Shown: positions 1 to 11,869 of the stretch, one piece after another | Layout: every line of letters begins with the position of its first letter | Position numbering within the stretch: position 1 is the first letter of the stretch | Assembly: GCF_020283565.1 (NCBI RefSeq) | Contig: NC_060060.1 | Coordinates: 21,018,001-21,082,000, forward strand | Direction of reading: 5' to 3' | DNA from: Trifolium pratense | Lineage: Eukaryota; Streptophyta; Magnoliopsida; Fabales; Fabaceae | Length of the DNA: 64,000 bases | Position numbers and translations under genes: made by a program | The notes under the pieces: model-generated | The model's input: only the letters and a program-made list of their open reading frames with translations | The model's database searches: none | Told to the model about the DNA's origin: nothing

Positions 1-753
1 TAATACCTATTTTGTTTTTGTGGGACCCATTTATAAAGATGTATAGTTATTGGTGAAATGTGTTATTGGTAGGGCCCATTTAATACTTTTTAAGAGATGT
101 TGGGTTGGAGGGATTGAGTACTTATTAAGTACTATTATTAAAAAATTATAAATGCATGATGTGTACATGTGAGTAGGGATGGCAAAAAAACCCAAACCCG
201 AGAGATCCACCCGAATCCAAACCCAAGTCAACGGGCGAAACCCGATTGACTGGGTTTGGGTTTGGGTTCGGGTGACACCCGATAATATGGGTGTGGGTTT
301 GGTATCAGTCAAACCCACACCCGAAACCCATACACCCACCCGAAATATTTTATAATTATTTTAATTACCCCATAGTCTCCCTCAATTTCCTTGGAAGACC
401 TTAAATTTTAGTTGTAATTTAATTTCTTGAAAATCTATGTTGTAATTTCTTGAAAGTCTATGTTTGAATTTCCTTGGAAGACCTTAATTTTAGTTGTAAT
501 TTAATTTCTTAAATTTGCAAATTATTTTCAAATGTACTACGGGTTTGAGTTTGGGTGGAAAAAACCCGAACCCAATGGGTGTGGGCGTGAGTGTTGTTTT
601 GCCACCCGAACATCCTTTAGGTTTGGGTTTGGGTGATGATTTCGGGTGTGGGTTTGGTAAGTGTCAAACCCGTACCCGTGGGCACCCGTTGCCATTCCTA
701 CATGTGAGATCCAGTTAAGTACTAAAAACTTAATATCTCCGTTGTGGATGCTC
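1..753. mobile_element. Degenerate MITE split by a hAT MITE (left end outside window)
   Basis: The right end at about 735-753, read on the minus strand, begins GAGCATCCACAACGGAG and is followed on the plus strand by TTA (754-756). Terminal GAGCATC motifs with a TTA target duplication are typical of PIF/Harbinger (Tourist-like) MITEs. The AT-rich sequence at 1-173 looks like the other half, since both parts carry TTAAGTACT motifs. The left terminus is not in the window, so the assignment is an inference. Confidence 0.4.
174..700. mobile_element. hAT-type MITE with GGGTTT-rich ends and perfect 8-bp target duplication
   Basis: The ends are TAGGGATGGCAA (174) and, read inward on the minus strand, TAGGAATGGCAA (700). 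They are flanked by an exact 8-bp direct duplication, CATGTGAG, at 166-173 and 701-708. TAGGGATG-like termini and 8-bp duplications are hallmarks of the hAT superfamily. Just inside each end are runs of GGGTTTGGG/CCCAAACCC that can pair with each other; the middle is AT-rich. There is no transposase, so it is non-autonomous. Confidence 0.85.
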
Positions 754-756
754 TTA

Positions 757-1755
757 GGTTGAAACATGTAAAAAACAAAACCATAATACTAGATAATTTA
801 GTTTGATAGAAGAAATGTGCCTTCTTCTTAGAATTCTAAATTTTGTAAAATTTCTAATTCATCGAACTAAACCTACACTAAAGAATTTTGAGTTCAATTT
901 TACAATTTACATTGGTTTATATTTGATCCAAATTTTGTTAAAGAAATTGCAAGATGAAATCAAACCAAGCCAACTACTTTTAATTAATTTGATATTTTCC
1001 CTTTAAAGTAATCTCAAACCAATCATTTTTACCATAAACGACCCTACACCATTATTATACGTGTCTCATTCATTACCTCACATAAATGCTATTGACTCCA
1101 TTATTCATGCATTTCTCTTTCTCCTTTGTTACAACATCTCTCAATTCTTTCAATCTTATCTTCTTCATTTTTTTTTTAAATTTCTTAATGAAAAATTTAT
1201 CTAATCATGATCACAAACCCTTACGAACCCTAAGTTAGGATCACAATCATCTTCCAAATTTCCTTAGCTCTAAAATCATCAAGAAATTTGTGAAATCCTC
1301 AAAGCATCAATTCATAGCATTATGATAATAAATCTCCAAGAATTTTTTTCAATTGAACGGTGAGTTTTTTCAATTGAATTATTTATTTGAGTATAACCCA
1401 CAAGAAATTTATGTCTCTCTATACATATGTCACAACTTTCTTCAATCTCACTTCACCCATTAGTTTAAATTTTATTTCACTTCCATATTTTTTTTACTCT
1501 CAACCATATATTAATTAAGAATTTCGTCCTTGTATTCACCAACAAAAAAAAAATGTCCTTGTACTTTATTCTTTAATATAAAAATATATGCACTATTTTC
1601 AACTTATGTGAGTGTGTATCAATTAAAATTATGTGACATGAAAATTAAACACTAAAACAACGTTTACTTCACGTCAATTATTTGGAAGAAAAATTTATTC
1701 CATTTCCAATAAGAACAAAACAAAAGAGAGACTATGAGAAGAAAGCAAAGTAGGA
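757..1755. other. AT-rich upstream region of the first TBL gene
   Basis: No coding region is supported here. The stretch is AT-rich with short T and A runs and probably contains the promoter and 5' leader of the TBL gene that starts at 1756. The last 60 bases (from about 1700) are purine-rich, as plant leaders often are. I see no confident TATA box and no clear transposon. Confidence 0.4.
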
Positions 1756-3745
1756 ATGGAAGCACAAAAATATGCTTTCAAAATGAAAAGTTCAACAACT
1801 ACTACATTAAAAGATGATTCTCTTTGCCTCTCTAAGAACCTTGTTCCATATACACTTCAATTTCTACTTCCTATAGCTTTGTTACCTATAGTTCTTCTTT
1901 GTATATACTTTTACCCTCTCTTCCTTACAAAATCTCAAACAAATGAGCTTCACTATGGCACTATTTCTTCTCCTCCTCCTCCACCTTATCCAGGTATGTG
2001 GATGCATACTTTTTTGTTATTTTATACTATTTTCTTTGTCTCATTATGTGTGTGTTTCTTTTAAGTTAATGAACATTTTTTTAGAAAAATTATTAGTCTA
2101 TTAACTTTAATGGTTGAAAGTAGTCATGGTTTTATCGTGGTTGAAAATAGTAGTAGTTGAATTATTAGGTGTGTACTATTTAATTAAATAAGGAAAATGC
2201 TAAACAGATAAGGGCATTATTACAAATCATATCCTTATGTACAAGGCATCATTAAGGCATTTGGTCTCTTGTCCTCTCATAATATCGAAAATTACTCTTG
2301 ACGTCCTCTCATATGCTCACGACGCCCTCTCATATGCTCACGGTTGCCCCTATAAAAAGACGGGACATGTGAGCATATGAGGGGTCTAAATAATGAGCAG
2401 TTTTCTATGATATCGACATTTTGAGCGGTTTAGTAGGCCTCAAAGTTTAGTCACACTTAAAGCTTCTCACATTTTTCAATGGCGTTTTTAAATATTGAAC
2501 CTTGAACCTCTAACTCTGATATACAATCTCAACGTGTATGGTCAACTGGGCTACTCTGATTAGATTTATTTAAACTATTTTGAATGTTACATTTTAGAAT
2601 TATATCTAATTAATATATACTTTGGTATTTTATTTGCAGTAAATAACAAAATCAAAGCTGAAAACAACTCATGTGACTACTTCAATGGAAAATGGATTCA
2701 TGACAAGAGTGGCCCTTTGTACAATGGAACAACATGTGGAACAATCAAAGAAGGACAAAATTGTATGACCAATGGAAGACCAGACTCAAACTACCTTTAC
2801 TATAGATGGAAACCAAATGAATGCAATCTTCCAAGGTTTGAACCAAACACTTTTCTCCAACTAAGTAAAAACAAACACATAGCTTTTATTGGTGATTCTT
2901 TAGCTAGGAACCAATTTGAGTCCCTTCTTTGCATGTTATCAACTGTTTCAAAGCCTAAACCAGTTCATCATAAAGGTTCACATTGGTGGCACTTTGCTTC
3001 TCATAATGCAACTATTTCAGATTATTGGTCACCATTTCTTGTACAAGGTGATGAAAGATCAAAATCAGGGCCAAGTTTTAATACAATGCATTTGGATCGC
3101 GTTAACGAGAGATGGCTGAAGGATATGGATGGAATGGACTTGATTTTTTTATCATTTGGGAATTGGTTTAATGTTCCTTCAATTTACTATGAAAATGGTT
3201 TGGTTTTAGGATGCTTGAATTGTTCTAGTTTTGGTCTTAATTATACCGATATCGGTTTTTATGTTCCATTAAGAAAGGCTTTAAGGACTAGTCTTAATGC
3301 TATAGTTGAGAGGAAAAGAGCTAAAGGGAAAGAAATTAGTGTGATTGTGAGAACTTTTTCACCTACTCATTTTGATGGTGATTGGGATAAGGCCGGAACA
3401 TGTTCGAAGACCGAACCTTACGGAAATGGAGAGAAGAAAGTTGGAGAAATGGAAAGTGAGATTCGAAGGATTCAAATAGAGGAAGTCGAAAGTGCTAAGG
3501 CGAAAGCGAATGAATTCGGAGGGATTAGATTTGAGGTATTGGATGTAACTGAATTGGCATTGTTGAGACCAGATGGTCATCCAGGTGCTTATATGAATCC
3601 TTTTCCATTTGCTAATGGAGTTTCTGAGCATGTGCAAAATGATTGTGTTCATTGGTGTTTGCCGGGGCCTATAGATACATGGAATGAGATTTTTCTTGAG
3701 ATGATGAAGTGGGATTGGAAGGGACAACCAAGGAGTGAAGAGTGA
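1756..3745 (+). CDS. TBL: Trichome birefringence-like polysaccharide O-acetyltransferase (TBL copy 1)
   Basis: Exons are 1756-1993 and 2640-3745, giving 447 residues; the intron is GT-AG and phase 1. Residues 1-30 are a cytosolic tail, about 33-56 one membrane anchor, followed by a proline-rich stalk (SSPPPPPYP). The second exon opens with the PMR5N region (first Cys about 91), then the GDS motif (IAFIGDSLARNQ, G164-D165-S166) and ends with the DxxH motif in DCVHWCLPGP (D414, H417). This is the complete DUF231/TBL architecture. In characterised members (ESK1/TBL29, AXY4/TBL27) these are Golgi type II proteins that O-acetylate xylan or xyloglucan. The RPDGHPG-to-PIDTWNEI tail resembles the TBL19-27 group, so a xyloglucan-type substrate is a guess. 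All catalytic motifs are intact and I see no frame break. Confidence 0.93.
2287..2400. repeat. Short direct and inverted repeats in the TBL copy 1 intron
   Basis: The motif CTCATATGCTCAC occurs twice in direct orientation about 24 bases apart (about 2308-2342), and its reverse complement GTGAGCATATGAG follows at about 2368-2380. The inverted copies could form a small hairpin around a C-rich loop. No terminal structure or target duplication is evident; this is probably a relic of a mobile insertion in the intron. Confidence 0.5.
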
Positions 3746-4184
3746 GATTTTCATCTTATCTTGTTAATTTATTGATCTAAATCTTTGCATAGAAAGGTTA
3801 TGTTTATTCTGTTTTGGTATATGTTGATGGGAGGGATTTTTGTTTATAGTTTATTGGGACCAATATGTAGAAGTTAAAGTTTGATGTACATTATTCTTGT
3901 AAGTTACAATGTCTATCCATAAAAATTGCTTTTTATGTTGGATGAATTAAGGACTAAAATAGTGTGACAATATATGAAGTGTTTGATTAATTAATGACCA
4001 GTAAATTATGCATAAAAATTTGAGACATACTTTATAGTTTACTACTTTTTAGCAACAGCAGAATAAATCTTTCAATACATATAGGTATATAAATTATCTA
4101 GGATCTGCATACAGAGATACAAGACTGAATTAATTATGTTAGACAAAGTAACTGTTTTGTTATTTTAGCCTTATTAGCATTTTC
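3746..4184. other. 3' flank of TBL copy 1
   Basis: AT-rich sequence after the stop codon, presumably the 3' UTR and spacer. I see no gene or recognisable transposon. Confidence 0.4.
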
Positions 4185-4544
4185 TTATTCCTCAAGTTTG
4201 ATGAATTGCTGTCTAAGCTTGTCCAACTTATTGGCCTTACCAACAGTGTCGGACTCCGGATAAAAGTCAAATAGTTGTTGGCGCAGTTGATCCTTCGACG
4301 CTGAAGCTTGTTCAAAGGCATGAATAATGGTAAGGATATCAGTCATGTCTGTTAGAGAAGAGAGGAACTTGTTCACCAAAGCAAAATGCAATGGTTGTCG
4401 AATAGGCTTATGTTCATCAACTATTTGTTGCATCCTGGCGACAGCGACATGGTTAAGGGAAGGGATGGGCATAGGATTTGAGACCAACTCCTTCAACTCT
4501 TTGAAGAGCTCCACCACAATAGAACCATTAACAACAAAATACGA
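4185..4544 (-). CDS. Unrecognised helix-rich open frame, probably a gene fragment
   Basis: The minus strand is open from a stop at about 4547 to a TAA at 4185. There is no ATG near its beginning, so this is at most a last exon or a fragment. The roughly 110 residues are protein-like: mixed charge, heptad-like leucines, and phrases such as LVNKFLSSLTDMTDILTIIH and NKLDKLRQQFIKLEE that look helical. Base composition is clearly more GC-rich than the flanks, which supports past coding. I do not recognise the family. It could be a truncated exon of a gene whose upstream part has been lost, or a piece carried by a transposon. Confidence 0.35.
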   Translation of the reverse strand, partial: SYFVVNGSIVVELFKELKELVSNPMPIPSLNHVAVARMQQIVDEHKPIRQPLHFALVNKFLSSLTDMTDILTIIHAFEQASASKDQLRQQLFDFYPESDTVGKANKLDKLRQQFIKLEE

Positions 4545-5569
4545 TTAACAATATATGGTCAACACCATAAGAATTGGTTCTATAAGAAATAAAAGGACAT
4601 ATAATTGAATTTAACTTGAGGAGTAATTCACTACTAAATTTTGATTTTATAACTTGGACTACAATTACTATTTCTCAAGTAACTCTTTTAGAGATATCGA
4701 ATTATTTAATGTGACATATAATTTGGTGTTCGTTCATATTTTTTATGATATATTCGTCAACCTAAGAAATTAGGGTACTATATAGATAAAGTCAAATATG
4801 TGATGTGGGTATTTATAGAAGTTGAGGAGGATACAAAAAAAGTTATCATGGGCCATTAGATTAAGAGAGAGAACTTTTCTCAAGAGATTACAACAAATGA
4901 CTCCTTATTATTGGTGAGGCAGTAGGGACCCTTAGCACTGGAAGTAGGTTGCATTGCAGGACAGTTTAAGATGAAAATGGTAAAAACAGAAGACATGAAG
5001 AAAGAGTTGTTTAATGTGTCCTTTTGGTCAAGTCATAATATTAGACAAAATCCTGTGATGAGAATCACTGGCTAATTAAAAAAATAAATAAAATCTTTAT
5101 CAACTTCAAATTCTAAATGAGGCTTAAGGCATCTACTTCAAAGGCTTTAGGGCCACTAGTGTCTTACATTAATAGGCAATGAGACAAGTTTAAATCATGC
5201 ATAAAATTTTGATAGATAATTTTTATCAATTGATCAAATGAAATATGACGTGATTTATTGGTGAAATAATAGAAATATATTTGTATACGGTACAAGACTA
5301 TTTTACTTGTTCATGTTAGTCAAGGCCTAAATTAACACTTCCTTTAATCCATTTTATGACTAGCTGCATATGATTTATTTTGTGTTTTTCTTCTTGTTTT
5401 ACCTTGTAAGGTTAGGCTGCATTGAATTTTAATCGAATAAGGCTCTCCTATAAAATTTTGTTTAGGCAATCAACTATGTTGGGCCAGTTCTGTTATCCTA
5501 ACACCACCAAGACATTTACTTATACTACCCAATCCACTGAAGCAATGGCTTTATATAGGATCCAAATCA
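4545..5569. other. Intergenic AT-rich spacer
   Basis: No supported gene between the open fragment and the small MITE at 5579. I see no clear repeat ends in this kilobase. Confidence 0.35.
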
Positions 5570-5578
5570 CAAAATGTT

Positions 5579-5745
5579 GGCAGTTTCTTTTGATGTTCTA
5601 TAAGTTTCTTAAACACCATTCGCTACTTAAGTAACGGACGGTTTTTTTTTCTCAAAATTTTTATTTTATAATATCCGCTACTTAAATAACGGATGAGTAA
5701 AACTACAGAGCGCGAAAAACTCATAGAACACCAGAAGAAACTTCC
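5579..5745. mobile_element. 167-bp Mutator-like MITE with 9-bp target duplication
   Basis: The element begins GGCAGTTTCTTTTGATGTTC and ends with the near reverse complement (read inward GGAAGTTTCTTCTGGTGTTC). It is flanked by an exact 9-bp direct duplication CAAAATGTT at 5570-5578 and 5746-5754. A 9-bp duplication is the Mutator-superfamily signature. Inside are two palindromic CGCTACTTAAGTAACGG-like motifs in opposite halves, so nearly the whole element can fold on itself. A related, more diverged palindromic core recurs at about 58818-58998. Confidence 0.8.
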
Positions 5746-5968
5746 CAAAATGTTACCTTCAAAGTTTACAAACTCTTAGGCCCACTTACCCTAAAATTTT
5801 CATCAAACAAAAAAATACTAATAAAAAAATGATTAAAAAAGATGTCATATAAAATTTACTCTCACCAATATGTAACAAAGTATTTCCTTTTGATACCTAA
5901 GTAGGCACAAAAATTCTCTATTCCAAGGCAATGTTATGACATAATGCAGAGAGTAAAATATAAATAAA

Positions 5969-7660
5969 TTAACTAGATAAATTAATTCTAGGTTGTTCCT
6001 CCCACTTCTTAATCAATTCTAGAAAAATCTCATTCCATGTATCAATTGGTCCAGGCAAACACCAATGAACACAATCATTTTGCACATATTCTTGAACTCC
6101 ATTAAAAAATGGAAAAGGATTCATATAAGGACCTGGATGGCCATCTGGTCTTAACAAGGCTAAATTTGTAATATCCAATACCTCAAATCTAAACCTTCCA
6201 AATTCATTTCCTTTGTTCTTAGCATTTTCCACTTCTTCAACCTCAACTTTTCTCATCTCATTATCCATTCCTTCAACTTTCTTCTCCTCACTTTTATAAG
6301 GCTTAGTTTTTGGACATGCACCAGCCTTATCCCATGCACCTTCAAAATGATGTGGTGTAAATGTTGTCACAACTACATCAATTCCATTTTTACCCTTATG
6401 TCCTCTTCTATCAATTATACTATTAAGGCTAGTCCTTAAAGACTTTCTTAATACATCATAAAACCCAACATCAGTGTAATTAAGACCACAATAGTGACAT
6501 CCTAATATTGAATTACCCTCATGGTAAATAGCTTGTAGCAAAAACCAATGACCAATTGAAAACACAATCATGTCCATTTGATCCATATCCTTAGCCCATT
6601 TCTCATCAACATGATCCAAATATAACTCATTATTTGGCCTATTATTTGATTTTTCAATACCTTGCACTAAAAATGGTGACCAATATAATGAAATAGTTAC
6701 ATTATATGAAGAAAAGTACCACCTAGAAAATTGACTGTCTTTACCAATGCTATTTTTGTACACAAGTTTAGGAATTGAAGTAGTTGATAACATGCAAAGA
6801 AGTGACTCTAATTGGTTTCTTGCCATAGAATCTCCAACAAAAGCTATGTGTTTATTGTTAATGAGTTGGAGAAAAGTTTTAGGTTCAAACCTTGGAAGAT
6901 AGCATTCATTTGGTTTCCATCTCCAATAAAGATAATCAGAATCTGGTCTTCCATGTTTGATGCAATTTCTTCCTTCTTTCATCAAACTACATGTTGTATC
7001 ATTGTACAAAGGGCCTTTGGTGTCTTTGATCCAATCACCCTTTGAGTAATCACATTGCTTTTGGTAAGCTTTTTTCTTTTCTGAAATTAAGAAATGTAAA
7101 AGTCTTGTTAACCAACAAAACAATCTCAAGTTACTTATTAGAATGAGTAAATAGTCATTTTTTATGAATCTCCGCGATGATCATGGCTGAATATCTCGAA
7201 ATTATAAAACAACACTAAAATTGTGTTTTGTTAGTAGTTTTATGGACTAAATTGATTAATACAATTGAATTAATTGATTGTAAATCACATGTTTCGGCTG
7301 TGCTACTAACACAACTCCGACACACATCGGTTACGTGACACATCTTTAATCAGAAGTGTCGGTGTTATTGAAAACAAAATCTACTAGCAATTGTATAATT
7401 TTGACAAAATAAATTATGAATACACACATACCTGAATAAGAAGATGTAGGAGGAGGAACAAGAAGAGAAGATTGAGAAATGATGTTAATGATGGGTTTGG
7501 ATTGAGCAAACTCATTTTTTGAAGATGGAGAAAAGGGTAGATTGTAGAAGTATAGAAGAAGCAAAGATATTGAAAGCAAAGAACAAATAGTCAAAGGTAG
7601 AACTCTCATGTAAAGAAAATTTGATTTATCTTTCATGAAATTCGAAGTTCTAATTTTCAT
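5969..7660 (-). CDS. TBL: Trichome birefringence-like polysaccharide O-acetyltransferase (TBL copy 2)
   Basis: Exons on the minus strand are 7660-7432 and 7080-5969, giving 446 residues; intron GT-AG, phase 1, at the same place as in the other copies. The start is the first in-frame ATG after a stop at about 7694-7696. Residues about 19-38 are the membrane anchor, followed by a Ser/Pro stalk and a lysine-rich stretch (EKKKAYQKQ) before the PMR5N cysteine. GDS is intact (IAFVGDSMARNQ, G159-S161), and DxxH is in DCVHWCLPGP (D412, H415). It is divergent from copy 1 in the middle but keeps all catalytic residues. Golgi cell-wall acetyltransferase by family; the precise substrate is unknown. It is transcribed toward copy 1, with which it forms a convergent pair. 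Confidence 0.92.
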
Positions 7661-8768
7661 AGCTTTTTTTGTGCTTAATTTGTTTGTCACTCCTTATGTG
7701 TTTTCAGTTTTGATCAATGATAAAAAACACTTTTTTTGTTTTGTTATGTTTTGTTTTGGATGGTTTATGCATTAGTCATTAACATTAGGTGAAGAGAAAG
7801 TCAAAAAGGCAAGCAGGTTTAGTGGCTAATTGATTGATTGAGTTGTAGAAAACAACACGTCAGAATCCATAATTTATTAACTTATTCTTATCTTGAAATT
7901 ATGTAAAGGATTTTTTTCTTCTAGTCTTCTTGTTAGAAATTTCATCCTTAAAATATGAAAAAATAGAATGATTGGAGGTTCAAACCCCAAATCCCTATAT
8001 ATATAATATAATAATATCCTGAGCTAAACTCAAAGAACTATATCAATAATTTTTATTGGCATATAAAACTAGTATATATCTCAATTTTATCGTTATTTCT
8101 TTATACCGTTCCTTTTCATAGTATAGGTGAATTTTATCGTAAAGACATCATAATTTGTAAGATTGAAATTCAACCTGTTATTTTTCATTTATTCGCTTTT
8201 AGGAATAAATTTTTTGTCACTAGCTGACTATTTTCTTAAAAAAAAAAACAAATTATGTGAATTTGGATGGAGAGGCTGATGAATGAGCAAAGAGGTAGTT
8301 ATTGTGAAAATTGAACTCATACTCCCGCAAATATGAATCAATTTTTAACCGATTGAACTAATATGTGTCGTGTATTATGTATCCTAAAAAATGGCAAGTT
8401 ATTAATGTTTACTTATTTTGTATTTAATGTCAAAAAAAATTTCCTTGCATGAGAGATTTTAGATTGAATCCCATTAACTTTTAAAATTTTATCAAGTAAT
8501 TTAGTGGATAAAATTTATTTTCGAGAGTTTTTTTTTTAAAAAAATGTAATTTTTATTAAGTTAAAATATTTAACTTGAATATTTAAGTTATTGAATGTCA
8601 AAAGTACTCTTTTAATTTATAAAAAAAAAAATTAAGTTATCATAAAAATCATTTTTTTAACGGTAAAACAAACGAACTCTAAATAATCTGAAAATAAACA
8701 AACTAAATTAAACACGTGGACACAACATACCAAAACTAAATCTCAGAAATAGCTACATATTCCAAAGT
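7661..8768. other. Upstream region of TBL copy 2 and AT-rich spacer
   Basis: The first few hundred bases should hold the promoter of the minus-strand TBL gene. The rest is AT-rich with long A and T runs. I see no open frame or complete mobile element. Confidence 0.35.
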
Positions 8769-9008
8769 TGTTAGATGTGTGTTAGTTGTTTGTAAGCATT
8801 GTTTAGGCTTGTTGCATAAGCATATGTGTATGTGTATGTGTATGTGTATGTGTTGTTGGCGCGCGCGAGAGCTAGCTTGAGGGCCAAGTCACCTCATGTC
8901 ATGTGTGAGTTAGTTTTGTTGTTGTAACATGTTTTGTGTTGCTTGTAACTTGGCTACATAAGGCCTTTCTTATGCATAATGAAAGTAGAGGTTCCATTTG
9001 CCTTAACA
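8769..9008 (+). mobile_element. Putative solo LTR of a copia-like element
   Basis: The segment starts TGTTAG and ends TTAACA, the TG...CA form of LTRs, and is flanked by AAAGT and AAAGC (4 of 5 bases identical). It contains a (TATGTG)n run, a GCGCGCGC block and then ACATAAGGCC...AATGAAAGTAG. That layout closely resembles the LTR of the full copia element at 32884 (GCGCGCGCG, then TATAAAAGGCC and GAATGAATAAA). No internal retroelement sequence follows. Inference: a solo LTR left by recombination. Confidence 0.5.
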
Positions 9009-10784
9009 AAAGCTCCCTCCGGCAAGGAATGTAGCACAATCTACGATTATAGGAAGCATGTATTCACACTAGATAGTATAATATAGGTTTAACTACACAT
9101 TTAGTCTCTTACGTTTATTTTAGGTTTCAATTTGGTCTCTTATATTTAAAACGTTACAAATTGGTCCCCTACGTTTATGCCGTTATGATAAGTTAGTCAT
9201 TTTCGTTAAATTTAAACTTAACTCTGTTTACACCGATGACGTGGCTAACGAAAATGCTGATGTGGATATTAATTTGCTTAAAACATTAATTAATTTTTCT
9301 TAGTCATCAATTTCTTTTTTTTTTACAGTATCAATTTCTTTTTCTTAAAAAACTAGCAGGACACCCGTGCGTCCGCACGGAAGTCGCGGCGTTGCCGCTC
9401 CTCACTTGGTAAGATGAAATGATATAATATTTGGTAAAAAAAATAGAAAAAGAACAATGGTAAAACCATCACAAAAAAACTTTAGGTCTCCGTATTAATT
9501 TAGGAATATAAATATAGATAATGTAGAAATTATGAAGAAAAAAAATAGGCTACCTTATTAATATATTAGTAAAAACATATGTGTTGAAAAATCACAAAAA
9601 AAACTTATGTCCACGTATTAATATATGAGTATAAATATAGTCCCGTAAAAATTATTAAAAAATAGGCAATCATATTAAAATGTTAGTGAAAATATAGGAT
9701 AGGTCTCGCAACAGTCATCAAAATAATTAGGTCATCGTATTAAATATGAGTATAACCAGAAAAATTGTAAAAAAAAAATAGACAACTTAATTTTTATTTT
9801 ATTTTTGTTTCAAACAACTTAATTAATATATAATTAAAAGTATAAGTCCCGTAGAAACCATACAAACAAAAAAGTTTCCATATTAATATATGAGTTTAAA
9901 TATAGGTCTCGCAGATGTTATAAAAGAATGGGCAAACTTATTAATATGAGTAAAACACATAGGTCCCCATGTACCAAAAAAAAACACATAGGTCCCCAGA
10001 AATCACACAAAAGATTAGGATCTCGTATTAATATATAATTATAAATATAGGTCTAAAAAAATAGTAAAAAATTGAAAACTTCACTTGATAACATAAAATA
10101 GTAATTTATTGGGAAGTAGATTAAAAGATTAAAAAAATAGAAAGATATAATATTTGGTAAAAAAAATAGAAAAAGAACAATGGTAAAACTATCACAAAAA
10201 AACCTTATGTCTCCGTATTAATATTTGAATATAAATGATAATGTAGAAATTATGGAAAAATAGGTTACCTTATTAATATATTAGTAAAAACATAGGCCTT
10301 GTAAAAACCACCAAAAAATTAGGTCCCTGTATTAAATATATGAGTATAAATATATCCTTTTAAAATTATTAAAAAATAGGTAACCTTGTTAATATGTTAG
10401 TGAAAATATAGGTCTCACAAAAATCATCAAAATAATTAGGTCACCATATTAAATATGAGTATAACCCGTAAAATTGTAAAACAAAATAGGCAACTTAATT
10501 AATATATAAATAAAAGTATAAGCTCCGTAGAAATCACAAAAAAAAAGTTTCCATATTAATATATGAGTATTTTATAAGTTCCGTATATGTTATAAAAGAA
10601 CGAACAAACATATTAATCGTATTAATATGAGTAAAAAACATAGGTCCCGCATAAACCACACAGAAGATCAGATTATCGTATATTAATATATGAGTATAAA
10701 TATATGTTCACAAAAAATAGTTAAAAACTGTAAATTTTATTAATAAGAGTAAAAACATAGGCCCCGCGTACGTGTATGATATAA

Positions 10785-10873
10785 ACTGTTGTTGTTTTGT
10801 TTGGCACACCTTGTGCCAATCAGGACTCATTATTAATAATAAAATTCATTTTAGTTTGTTCAAAAAAAAAACA
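10785..10873 (+). mobile_element. 5'-truncated LINE tail with poly(A)
   Basis: The phrase GGCACACCTTGTGCCAATCA followed by AATAATAAAATTC and TTTGTTCAAAAAAAAAA has the form of a plant L1-type LINE 3' UTR ending in a poly(A) run. It interrupts the repeat array of the surrounding element. No coding part remains. Confidence 0.5.
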
Positions 10874-11212
10874 GGCACCGCATAAATCACACAAAAAATT
10901 ATATCCTTCTGTTAATGCATGAGTATAAATATATGTCAAGAATGAGCAACCTTATTAATATATTAATAAAAAATATATATGGCTCGTAAAAATGAACAAA
11001 ATAATTAGGTCATTGTATTAATATTTGATCTAGTATAATCCGTAAAATTATAAAAAAATAAACAACTTTATTAATATATGATTAAAATTATAAGTCTCGT
11101 ACAAATAAAAAAAAAAGGTTATCTTATTAATTGATGAGTATAAATATATATAGTCCTACATAAATTATTAAAGAACATGAAATCTTATTAATAAGAGGAA
11201 AAACATATGTCA

Positions 11213-11632
11213 CTTTTTGTTTTTTCATAGCCGCCCCACAACAACAACATAGTAAACCCTACTTTTTGCTTTTTATTCTTGTTCATCTTTCAAAGAGGGG
11301 TGATTTTGGATCAATTTTGATATAAAATCACTCCTTTTTGATTGTTTTATATTTTTTTTATTTAAATAAGTGATTTTTCACACATTCTTATGTTTCATTT
11401 GAGTTTTCTTTTGTTGTTCTTGTCTGATGTTGTTTTAATCCCGTCTTAGTGCAGAGTTTTTTTGTCTTGAGTTCACGTCTTGGTACGGTATCCGGTTTAA
11501 TTCCGTTGTAGTACAATGTTTGTTTTGTTCAGATTTGCAGATTTGCTCCGATTCAGATTCAGTGCAGATTCACACGTACTCTACTTACTTGAATAAAAGA
11601 ATATTGTTTGTTGTTAGTCTTTAAAAAAAGAA
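11213..11632 (+). mobile_element. Retroposed insertion with A-rich tail inside the repeat array
   Basis: About 400 bp unlike the surrounding array: T/G-rich with phrases such as CTTGGTACGGTATCCGG, ending in GAATAAAAGAATATTG and a short A run. The flanks carry AAAAACATATGTC (left) and AAAAACATAGGTC (right), a possible 13-bp target duplication with one mismatch. However, that phrase also recurs throughout the array. Form and flanks suggest an L1-mediated insertion. Confidence 0.4.
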
Positions 11633-11869
11633 AAACATAGGTCCCGTAGAATTTACACGAAAGATTATGTCCCCATATTAATATATGACTATAACTCGTA
11701 AAATTATAAAAAAAAATAAACAACTTTACTAATATATGAGTAAAAATATAAGACCCGTAGATATATCCATAAAAATTAGGTTCCCGTATTAATTTGAATA
11801 TAACCCGTAAAATTATTATAAAAAAAATAGGCAACATAATATTTTAGTCCTTTTTTTTCTCCAATAATT

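Larger units (their letters stand above)
9353..11850 (-). mobile_element. Degenerate tandem-repeat array, possibly a non-autonomous Helitron
   Basis: Read on the minus strand, the left boundary ends with the palindrome CCGTGCGGACGCACGG, then about ten bases, then CTAG followed by T. That matches the Helitron 3' end rule (GC hairpin near a terminal CTRR, insertion between A and T). To the right stretches an array of related phrases (AATAGGTCCCGTAGAAATC, GTATTAATATATGAGTATAA) with a higher-order direct repeat of about 730 bp: 9418-9800 matches 10146-10510, with weaker copies near 10970 and 11650. The 5' TC end was not located. The array is clear; the Helitron label is inference. Confidence 0.45.

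Noticed and set aside
240..300. GGGTTTGGG runs resembling telomere repeats
   Set aside because: They are not the plant TTTAGGG unit and occur as inverted arms inside a hAT MITE with an exact target duplication.
3359..3754. Antisense open frames over TBL coding exons (also 21673-21864)
   Set aside because: They mirror the conserved coding strand of the TBL genes and have no features of their own.
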